NCBI GenBank assembly: GCA_003218535.1
Contig: QHNV01000049.1
Span: 1-33,473 of the forward strand
Reading direction: 5' to 3'
Length of the DNA stretch: 33,473 bases
Source of the DNA: Verrucomicrobiota bacterium
GTDB lineage: Bacteria > Verrucomicrobiota > Verrucomicrobiia > Chthoniobacterales > UBA10450
Position 1 is the stretch's first letter. Each line of letters begins with the position of its first letter. The notes under the pieces were generated by a model. That model did not search any database. It saw nothing but the letters and a program-made list of their open reading frames with translations, and had not been told where the DNA came from. A program made the position numbers and the translations under genes. Shown piece after piece: positions 25,526 to 33,473 of this stretch.

Positions 25526-28500
25526 ATGAACGCGCCGATTAAGCCGGCAGCCGCTTGCGCCACCCTTGCGGCGACGCTCGCCGTTTCCTTAATTTTCGTA
25601 TCGAGCGGGCTTGCTTAGGAGACGGCAGCTCCGGGCACGGTGGAAGCCGAGCGGGTGACCGTGACTGGCGAGCCCGTGATTGTGACTGGCTCTCTCATTC
25701 CAACCACGGAGGAAGTCGGCTCGAACCCAGTTTCAATTCTCAACCGCGATTTGATCAACAAGTCTGGTCAAGGCACCACCACGGAAGAGCTTCTCAAGAG
25801 TCTACCGATCGCAAGTGCGAACAGCATTCCCGTTCAGAATAATGCGACCGGCGCGGGCGGCCCGCCGGGGGCGGCGTCGATCTCCCTGCGTGGTTTCGAT
25901 CCAGGCGCCACACTTGTTCTCATCGACGGCCGCCGTGTCGCCCCGTATCCGGGGAGCTCCCCCGGGGGCGCCGCTTTCTTCGATCTAAATACTATTCCCA
26001 TTGCCGCTGTCCAGAGCATCGAAATTCAGAAGGACGGCGCTTCAACCACCTACGGAGCGGACGCGGTTGCCGGCGTGGTGAACCTCAAGTTATACAAAGA
26101 CTACCGCGGCGCTCAGTTGACTCTGTATTATGGCAACACGCTGGATAAAGACGCGGGCGAGTACGCCAGCGACATTCTTTTCGGCACGGGCGACGACAAA
26201 ACAAGTATCATCGGCGACATCTTTTTCTATCACCGTAACTCGATGTTCAATCGCGACCGGGGCAACTCCAATCGCCCGCCATTTTTGAGCCCGAACTCGA
26301 ATCCGTACAATCTTCAGTTGAGCAGCGATGTGGCGGCCGCCGCTGGCGGAGAGAATTTAAATCCGGGAGGTTTTGAATTTGCGACTCCGCCAAATTTTAC
26401 GAACGGATTAGTCCCGGCAAGCAATTATATTTACAGCACGAGACTTGTCCGGAGTAACTTCGGTTTGCTCCCTGCCTTTAACTTTAACGCGTTCGCCGGT
26501 TCTTTTCCCGACCAGGAACGCTGGGGCGGCTACGCGGCGTTCGAGCACAAAATCTGCGATGATCAGTTTCGGGTTTTCGGCGACTTCTATTACGCCCGGG
26601 TGAAGACGCATGACGAACTTGCGCCCCCCGCCACGGGTCCATTCGAGAATCCGGGCCAGGGTACACTCTACATCCCGCCTCATTCCCCTCTCCCGGGCGG
26701 AGTCGCGCCTCCGAACACGCCGACCATCGCGGAGACTGGCATGCCCGCGGATGCATTCAATCCATTCAACCCATTTGAGCAGATCATCTCCGGTTTCACT
26801 TGGGCACGCCTTGCCGATTTCGGCAATCGTTTGGTCGATGAGGAAAACATCGCCGAGCTTTTCACGGTTGGTGTAAAAGGCGACAAGCTCTTTAACGGAA
26901 GCTGGGGCTACGATGGAGCATTCCGCTATAGTCAAATCCAGGATACTTCTGAGCTTCGAAATGTCTCCGTCTCGCGCTTCAATCGCATTCTGAACGCGGC
27001 GGACTCAATCTTTAATCCCACCAAGCCGGATTTTATTGGAACCACTATCCCCTACAATCCGTTCGGAGACTTCCGCGTTCCGATCGCATCCAACCTGCCA
27101 TTGATCGACTATGCGATCATACATGCAAGGGACCTTAATACATCCAAACTGGCGACGCTGGACTTAAATATTTACACCACGGATCTGTTTGATTTGCCCG
27201 CAGGCGGCGTCGGACTCGCCTTTGGGGGAGTCTTTATTCGGGAATCTTTGACTGAAAATCCGGATGACGAAAACCGCACTAAAGACAACGTCGGCGTCTC
27301 GCAAGAGTTCCCTGTCAAGGTCGGACGCAAAGAATACGCGTTGTATGCGGAAACGCTTATTCCAATTTTCAGTCCCAAATGGAAGGTACCGTTCTTCTAC
27401 TCGCTGGAGTTCGCGGCCGGGGCCCGGTTTGAGGCCTTCAACAACGACACAAATTCGTTAGTGCCCAAAGTGGGGGTACGCTGGCAGCCGTTTGACGAAC
27501 AGCTTACGCTTCGCAGCACGTGGGGTGAAGGCTTCGTTGAGCCCTCGCTCACCGAGCTCTATGGACCTAGAATTTTCGGTTTCGAGGCAACGTCCTTCAA
27601 GGGCGACCGCAATCCGGAAACGACAATTCTAAACAACCCCAACCCACACCTCGGGCCGGAAGATTCCCGTAATTGGACTGGTGGTATTGTTTATACGCCG
27701 AAGTGGATTCGGGCGGGTGCATTGACATTGACGATTGACCTGTGGGATATCGAGCGGACGGGCGTTGTCATGACGCCTTCTGCTCAGAGCGTCATTGAAC
27801 ACTTTTTAGCCGGCAGACTCCAGCCTGGAGAAGCGGTTCATCTCGACCCGTCCGGAAACTTCATATCAGAGGTGGTATTCCCCTTTGTCAACGGTGGCCG
27901 CCAAAGCGCGCGTGGTGTTGACCTTGGCCTTGAGTACCAACTCAAGACTCGTTTTGGAACATTTACTTCCCTAACCCGGGCGACTTATCTGGATCAGTTC
28001 GTCTTCCAGTTCAAGGGAGACAGGGCATGGCAAGTGGCCGGGCGTACCAACGGCGATTGGTGGGGAGGCAGCGATTTTGGGATCGGTGGCGATGCCTGGT
28101 ACAAATGGAAGGGACTCTCCACACTTGACTGGACGTGGCACAACTTCGACTTGAACGCGACCGTGCATATGCTCGATGGATTCTGGGAAGAGATCTTTGC
28201 CAAGAAGTTTGATGGTAAGTTCAGGCAGCACTACGTGCATCCGACCTGGTTCACGGACGCGCAGCTCTCCTACAGCCTGATCTTCACGCCACCGGTGGAA
28301 ACGGCACCGGTGGCCGGGTACTCAAAGGATAGCAAGGAAGTGATGGGCAAAGAGAAGGAAGCGGCGCCCACAGCTGCCTACGCCATACCATGCTGGAAAA
28401 AGATCGTGAACAACTCCACGGTCACCGTTGGTGTGAACAATATATTTGGTGAGGACCCACCGCACGAGTTTGGGTTCGAATTTGGCAGCCCCATAGGCTA

Positions 28501-28564
28501 TCCGGGCTTCGCCTATGATAACCTGGGACGATTCTGGTATGTTCGACTGATCAAGAAGTTCTAA
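25526..28564 (+). CDS. TonB-dependent receptor with in-frame TAG after the signal peptide
   Basis: SISLRGFDPGATLVLIDGRRVAPYP, TTYGADAVAGVVNLKLYKDY plug; long C-terminal barrel ending WYVRLIKKF; TAG at 25616-25618 in frame with ATG 25526. Confidence 0.9.
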
Positions 28565-28568
28565 GGAG

Positions 28569-31415
28569 CTATCTGCTGGCGGCTTTGGCTGCGGCAACGA
28601 TTTTGTCGAAGCGCTTGTCACCGCGCAAATCATCCCAGCACGGATTGAGAAGCAGATCGCCGTATGTGACTGCATCATGCCAGACTCCCGGAAGGGTCGC
28701 GACTTTTTCGAGTTGCTCGAGCGCGCGGTCGTGCTCGCCGGTCCACGCGTAAACCAACGCTAGATTGGCAGCCAACGCTGGACCGTTGAGCGAGTCCTTG
28801 GCAATCGGCTGGAGCTCGACCGCGCGGCGCGCCTCGCGGATCGCCTCTTCTTTGCGTCCAAGCCCAGCGTCAAGTTTTGCAACGCCCGCGAAGTAGTCCG
28901 CATCCTTGGGTTTGTCGCCCTGTTGGGCTTCCATTTTCTGGCGTGCGGCTGCAAACGCCGCTAGCGCCTTCTGCCGATCGCCCTGCGCACGCGCGACCTG
29001 TCCATAAGCCCAACCCGAACCTGTCTCGCTGGAGCTGGTCTCCGCCGAGTTTGCAGGATTCGCGGCAATCACCCGATTCACCACGTCGTAATCTCGCAAG
29101 TAAAGCGCTGCCTTGAATCTGACGTCCCAAATCCATCCGCCCGGATCATACTCCGGCGGCACTTGATCTAGAAGAGATTGAGCCGCGACTGGATCACCCT
29201 GTGCCAGCTTCATCATAGGTAGCCAATTGAAAGGGTCCTCTAGTGGACCGGTTCGGGGTCCGCCGCTGGCAGCCTGTTTCTTTATGAATTGTTCCAACTC
29301 GGAGTAGCGGCGCATCTCAAAATAAATCTGCTCGAGACGGTATGCGACCTCACCATTGCTTGGATCCAGCTCGCTCGCCCTTTGGAGATTAGCCAGCGAA
29401 GCGTCCCAGCGATTTTGGCGCCTGCCAATCGTCGCGTCGATCAGAAGGGCTTCGGCATTATTTGGCAACATGCGGCGAACGATCGCCAACTCATCACGTG
29501 CCTGGGCGTAGGCAGCCTCTCTGTCAACACCAAGAATAGAGTCAGGAGCGAGCCAGTAATACCGGGCGAGCGCTAAATGACCCTCAGCCAAATCTGGACG
29601 CAGTCGCAAAGCAGTCTCCGCAGCTTTCTTTGCTAACTCGAAGTTTTCAAGATCGAGCTGCGCTTTCGCGAGCTTGCAATACGCCAAGGCGAAGTTCGGA
29701 TCGCGCTGCGTGGCTTTTTCGAGCAGTTCCACTTTTTGCTTCGCGGCTTTTTCATTTTCTGCACCCTCCCAATTGCTGTAGATGTCGATCTCCTTGGCCT
29801 TTGTGTAATAGGCATAGGCCACTGGATCGGCGGTCGGGCGTTCGGCGATCGCAGCTTTTTCCGCGGTAGAGAGCTTGGCCTGAAGTTGATTAGCGATTTG
29901 CTCCGCAATCTCAGTCTGAACAGCAAACACGTCTGCGACATCGCGATCGTAATGCTCAGCCCAAAGATGTGTGTCAGTGCGCGCATCAATTAGTTGCACC
30001 GACACCCGCACCTTGTTGCTGGCGCGACTAACACTACCTTCCACCACGTTGTTAACACCTAATTGCTGGGCGATCTCTTTGAGATTGCGCGCGATGCCGC
30101 TCTTATACTGCATGACCGAAGTACGGCTGATCACTTTCAGCTCCGCAATCTTGGAAAGATCAGTGAGGATTTCGTCCTGCACGCCTCCGGCGAAAAATGC
30201 GTTTTCGGGATCGGCGCTCAGATTTTCAAACGGAAGCACCGCAATCGATTTTCTCGGCAACGCCGTCGGTGCGGCTGCTGATGGCGCGATGTTCCCCGCA
30301 GAGGCAGACGTTATTTTTTGACGATTTACTCGGAGCGTGAAGAACGTTGTCGCGACAATAGCCACGACGGCGATCAACGCGGCCAGTTTGTAGAAAACGC
30401 CGATGCGATTAGCCAGCTTCCGGCGGCAGGATTCCAGGGCTTCCATCAACTCGCGAGCCGATGCGGATCGTTTGCTGGGATCGATGGCAAGCGTGGAGCG
30501 CAGCAGTTTTACTACCGGTTCAGGAACTTTCCTTGCAACTAATTGCGCGATTGGCAGATCATCGCGGGTTTGACGCTCGCGAATTTCTTCGATCGTTTTG
30601 CCGGAGTGTGGCGGCAATCCGGTGAGCGCAAACCACAGCGTGGCGCCTAGCGAATAGATATCCGACCGCGCGTCGACCGGGCCAGTTCCAAATTGCTCAG
30701 GGCTCGCGAAACTCGGTGTGCCGACAAATTCCCCATGTGTCAGATCCATCTCTCCTCCGGCATCGGCAATCGCCTTGGCCAGACCGAAGTCGATGACTTT
30801 TACTTCCAGTTCCGTCGTCGCAGCGTTACCAGCCGTTAGCATGATATTACCCGGCTTCAGATCGCGATGGATCAAGTTCTGGGCCGCCGCAGCCATCAAT
30901 GCCCGCGTAGTTTGGATCGCAATTTCCAGAGCGAGTTCCACCTTAAGAGGACCATCCCTCCGAACGCGCGCCGCCAAGGTTTCGCCCTCGACTAGCTCCA
31001 TCGCGTAATAGCAGTAAGTGCTATCGGGGGAAGTTCCGAACTGGAAGACCGCAGCCACATTCGGATGTCGGAGAGCTGCCGCGGCGCGGGCTTCACGCAA
31101 AAAGCGTTCGCGCACAGCTTGTGAGCCGCGTGCGGCCGCTGGAACGTCGATCACTTTCAACGCCACTCTGCGGCGCAACACTTTGTCCACGGCGAGATAG
31201 GTCACTCCCATGGCGCCGTGACCGAGTTCCCAGTAAGAGCCGTCTGCGCCTTGCTCGACCTCGAAGTCGCCAAAGACCAACGCTGACGGTTTGGTTTCGA
31301 CGAGTGTTTCCTCGAGGCCCGTCCGAAGCAGACAAGCCGGGCAGTCGCCTTTCGCGTTCAACGGCTGGCCGCATACCGAACAGACCACAACGCCAGATGC
31401 CAGTGGTGTTGCCAT
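28569..31415 (-). CDS. Serine/threonine protein kinase with N-terminal zinc ribbon, FlgO/TolB-like segment and C-terminal TPRs
   Basis: CSVCGQ...CPAC, LGHGAMGVTYLA, HRDLKPGNIML, VIDFGLAKAI, single TM (LAALIAVVAIVATTFF), SIAVLPFENLSADPENAFFAGGVQDEI. Confidence 0.94.
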   Translation of the reverse strand: MATPLASGVVVCSVCGQPLNAKGDCPACLLRTGLEETLVETKPSALVFGDFEVEQGADGSYWELGHGAMGVTYLAVDKVLRRRVALKVIDVPAAARGSQAVRERFLREARAAAALRHPNVAAVFQFGTSPDSTYCYYAMELVEGETLAARVRRDGPLKVELALEIAIQTTRALMAAAAQNLIHRDLKPGNIMLTAGNAATTELEVKVIDFGLAKAIADAGGEMDLTHGEFVGTPSFASPEQFGTGPVDARSDIYSLGATLWFALTGLPPHSGKTIEEIRERQTRDDLPIAQLVARKVPEPVVKLLRSTLAIDPSKRSASARELMEALESCRRKLANRIGVFYKLAALIAVVAIVATTFFTLRVNRQKITSASAGNIAPSAAAPTALPRKSIAVLPFENLSADPENAFFAGGVQDEILTDLSKIAELKVISRTSVMQYKSGIARNLKEIAQQLGVNNVVEGSVSRASNKVRVSVQLIDARTDTHLWAEHYDRDVADVFAVQTEIAEQIANQLQAKLSTAEKAAIAERPTADPVAYAYYTKAKEIDIYSNWEGAENEKAAKQKVELLEKATQRDPNFALAYCKLAKAQLDLENFELAKKAAETALRLRPDLAEGHLALARYYWLAPDSILGVDREAAYAQARDELAIVRRMLPNNAEALLIDATIGRRQNRWDASLANLQRASELDPSNGEVAYRLEQIYFEMRRYSELEQFIKKQAASGGPRTGPLEDPFNWLPMMKLAQGDPVAAQSLLDQVPPEYDPGGWIWDVRFKAALYLRDYDVVNRVIAANPANSAETSSSETGSGWAYGQVARAQGDRQKALAAFAAARQKMEAQQGDKPKDADYFAGVAKLDAGLGRKEEAIREARRAVELQPIAKDSLNGPALAANLALVYAWTGEHDRALEQLEKVATLPGVWHDAVTYGDLLLNPCWDDLRGDKRFDKIVAAAKAASR

Positions 31416-31427
31416 GGCGCGTCTCCC

Positions 31428-32189
31428 TTAAACTTCCGTTAGCACACGGAGTAAGTCGTGCAACTCTTCGTCCACCTCCGCTTCGGTCTCTACGGTTTGG
31501 CGCACCTCAGCGCGCAACGCTTCGCGGTAACGCGCTCGCAGGCGGGTGACATGGCTGCGTAGTGTTGACTCCGTCATGCCCAGCCGAACTGCCAGCTCAG
31601 CGTAACTCGGCAGTGGTTCTGCGCCACCGGCAACAAAAATCCTCAATTCGTTGAAGAGCTTCTTCTTGGCCTCACCTTTGTAATCTGTCGAGAGCCGTTC
31701 CAGTCCGGCAGCGATTAACGCCTCCGCCCAGGTGCGATCAAAGAGCGAATCTTCGCTGCTCATGGCGCTGTGAGTTTGGAAAAGCGACTCCGCCTCTTTG
31801 GCCTGCTCTTCATGCAGAGGCAGAAAACTTTGTCCGCCGCCGCGCTTGAGCGTCCGTTCGCGGTCGGAAGCGTCAGCGAGAAAATTTTTCAGCGAGGCGA
31901 GCAGAAATGAGCGGAACTTGCCTTTCTGCCGATCGACGCGGGCGTAGATTTTATGTTCGATCAAGTACGCGAAAAAGCTCTGCGTGAGATCCTGCGCATC
32001 ATGCACGGTGTATCCGCGGCTGCGCACGAAACTGTAAAGCGGCGCCCAATAGGTTTGGCAAAGCTCGGTCAGTGCGGCCTGCGCAATCTCCGGATCGGTC
32101 TGGCTTCTCCCCGCCGCGAGAACCGCGCTCCAGTGAGTGGAAGGAAATAGAGCACTCTGGCTAGAAGCGTTTCCCGCGAGGGTCTTCAC
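31428..32189 (-). CDS. ECF-like RNA polymerase sigma factor
   Basis: AQDLTQSFFAYLIE region 2-like, GKFRSFLLASLKNFLAD, PSYAELAVRLGMTESTLRSHVTRLRARYREAL region 4 HTH; 12 bp upstream of kinase. Confidence 0.88.
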   Translation of the reverse strand: MKTLAGNASSQSALFPSTHWSAVLAAGRSQTDPEIAQAALTELCQTYWAPLYSFVRSRGYTVHDAQDLTQSFFAYLIEHKIYARVDRQKGKFRSFLLASLKNFLADASDRERTLKRGGGQSFLPLHEEQAKEAESLFQTHSAMSSEDSLFDRTWAEALIAAGLERLSTDYKGEAKKKLFNELRIFVAGGAEPLPSYAELAVRLGMTESTLRSHVTRLRARYREALRAEVRQTVETEAEVDEELHDLLRVLTEV

Positions 32190-32310
32190 GTTAATAAGGT
32201 TCTATCAAGAGCGCAGAAGAAACGCAACTTGCGAGAAAAAATTTAAAATTGCATGCAGCGCGCGCTCCAAAATCCCTTTGTAAGAGGGAAAGCAAAAGAA
32301 AGGAACAACC

Positions 32311-33222
32311 ATGAATCCACTAACTCACTTCAGAAAAATACGAATCCTGCCACTCCTCAGTCTTGGCTCGATCTTCGCGTTAGTCACCGCCGCTCACGCA
32401 CAGAACCTCTACGTCTCAGCTAACGTCCCCGGCGGAAATCACGCAATCTTCGAGTACACGCCGACTGGGACGCAGAGCACTTACGCTACCGGGCTAGATA
32501 ACCCTCGAGGCTTGGCCTTTGACAGCATCGGCAATCTTTTCGCGACAACAGCCCACAATGCCGACGACATTGATCTTGGAAAAGTGCTGAAATTTAACCC
32601 GCGTAACCATGTCAATACCGTTGGCAGCGCCGCTCACTTTTTCTTTGAAGGCCTCGCGATAGACATCGCGGGCAATGCCTATGTCATGGCGAACGATGAC
32701 AGAAGTCCCACAGGCGCCAGCACTATCTTCAAGTTCACACTAAATGGAGACCGAATTGTCTTCGGCTCGATTCCCGGTCAAGGCTGGGGCCTGGCTTTTG
32801 ACAGCACCGGCAACCTCTACGCAGCAGAGGGCGGTATAAATTTTGGCGGAGAGCGCGCGATCTATAAATTCGCTCCGGATGGGACCCGCACCGTTTTCGC
32901 CGGGCCAAGCGAGTTTGCTGAGGGCGAATATCCTATAGGCCTGGCCTTTGATAGCAGCAGCGGCAATCTGTACGTTTCCATTGAAACCTTTACCGATCCA
33001 GGAGCCGACTCGATTGTTTATTTCACTCCAATGGGCGCGAAGAGCATCTTCGCGATCGGCCTAACTACACCTCGTGGCCTGGCCTTTGACAGCTTCGGCA
33101 ATCTCTTTGTAGCCGAGGCAATTACGAACGGCCCTATCTTGAAGTTCACTGGCGGAGTGCAAAGCACCTTTGCCTCCAGCCCCGGCCGCCCAGAATTCCT
33201 CACCTTCGGGCCTCCGCGATAA
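32311..33222 (+). CDS. Secreted NHL/SMP-30-like beta-propeller protein
   Basis: Signal peptide ending AHAQ; five LAFDSxGNLF/Y-type repeats. Confidence 0.82.
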   Translation: MNPLTHFRKIRILPLLSLGSIFALVTAAHAQNLYVSANVPGGNHAIFEYTPTGTQSTYATGLDNPRGLAFDSIGNLFATTAHNADDIDLGKVLKFNPRNHVNTVGSAAHFFFEGLAIDIAGNAYVMANDDRSPTGASTIFKFTLNGDRIVFGSIPGQGWGLAFDSTGNLYAAEGGINFGGERAIYKFAPDGTRTVFAGPSEFAEGEYPIGLAFDSSSGNLYVSIETFTDPGADSIVYFTPMGAKSIFAIGLTTPRGLAFDSFGNLFVAEAITNGPILKFTGGVQSTFASSPGRPEFLTFGPPR

Positions 33223-33234
33223 GACTCACGTAAT

Positions 33235-33270
33235 TGCGCCGCGCTGCATTTTCTTTTGCAACGCGGCGCA
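33235..33270. terminator. Stem-loop after the propeller gene (tgcgccgcg...cgcggcgca)
   Basis: 9-bp GC-rich inverted repeat followed by gaattt; weak U tract. Confidence 0.45.
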
Positions 33271-33317
33271 GAATTTAAGTAGCCGACATCGATCCCAAGG
33301 AACCTCTTGTCCAGCCG

Positions 33318-33435
33318 CGACCTGATTGGCGCTGAGACGAGCGGCACTAATTCCGCGAGCGCAGCATCGTCGCCATCACTCCATCGCACTAGGAGAATCG
33401 GTCACTCGTTCCTGAGAGACAGAAGGCGCGTCCAT
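33318..33435 (-). pseudogene. Remnant of an ECF-type sigma factor N-terminus
   Basis: MDAPSVSQERVTD then, in another frame, ILLVRWSDGDDAALAELVPLV, after which similarity to sigma region 2 is lost. Confidence 0.4.
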
Positions 33436-33473
33436 AACACCCCTTTTGAGACCCTATCACCCGCGCAAGCGTC

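Noticed and set aside
1-33473. CRISPR arrays, tRNA genes, rRNA genes, prophage or IS transposases
   Set aside because: None recognised by eye; no regularly spaced repeats or transposase motifs seen, although a tRNA scan was not run.

Overview
This looks like a bacterial chromosomal segment; gene content and repeat style suggest Verrucomicrobia or a similar soil bacterium, but that is inference. Most of it is housekeeping: sugar-nucleotide epimerase (truncated at the left edge), sulfotransferase, RRM RNA-binding protein, miaA-hflX, a CDP-alcohol phosphatidyltransferase/cdsA/plsC-type lipid operon, nth, a TPR/alpha-2-macroglobulin/pbpC operon, an arginase-fold protein, a pair of SMR-like 4-TM proteins, a BioF2/FemAB-like GNAT, RNase P RNA (minus strand), peroxiredoxin, a broken aconitase, a TonB-dependent receptor, an ECF-type sigma factor with a Ser/Thr kinase, and an NHL-type beta-propeller protein. 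The most interesting signal is a set of short palindromes sharing an architecture (7-9 bp stem, 3-4 nt loop). Several are headed by GTAG, as in REP/RAYT elements, while their stem sequences differ. They lie inside or at the edge of conserved genes: within miaA (replacing a conserved segment in frame), within the RNase P RNA gene, within aconitase, and supplying the nth stop codon. Further decay signatures are two deletions and a heptamer tandem repeat in aconitase, an amber codon exactly at the signal-peptide junction of the TonB receptor, and CbiX-like and sigma-factor remnants. Assembly error is a live alternative for several of these. All calls were made by eye without database searches.
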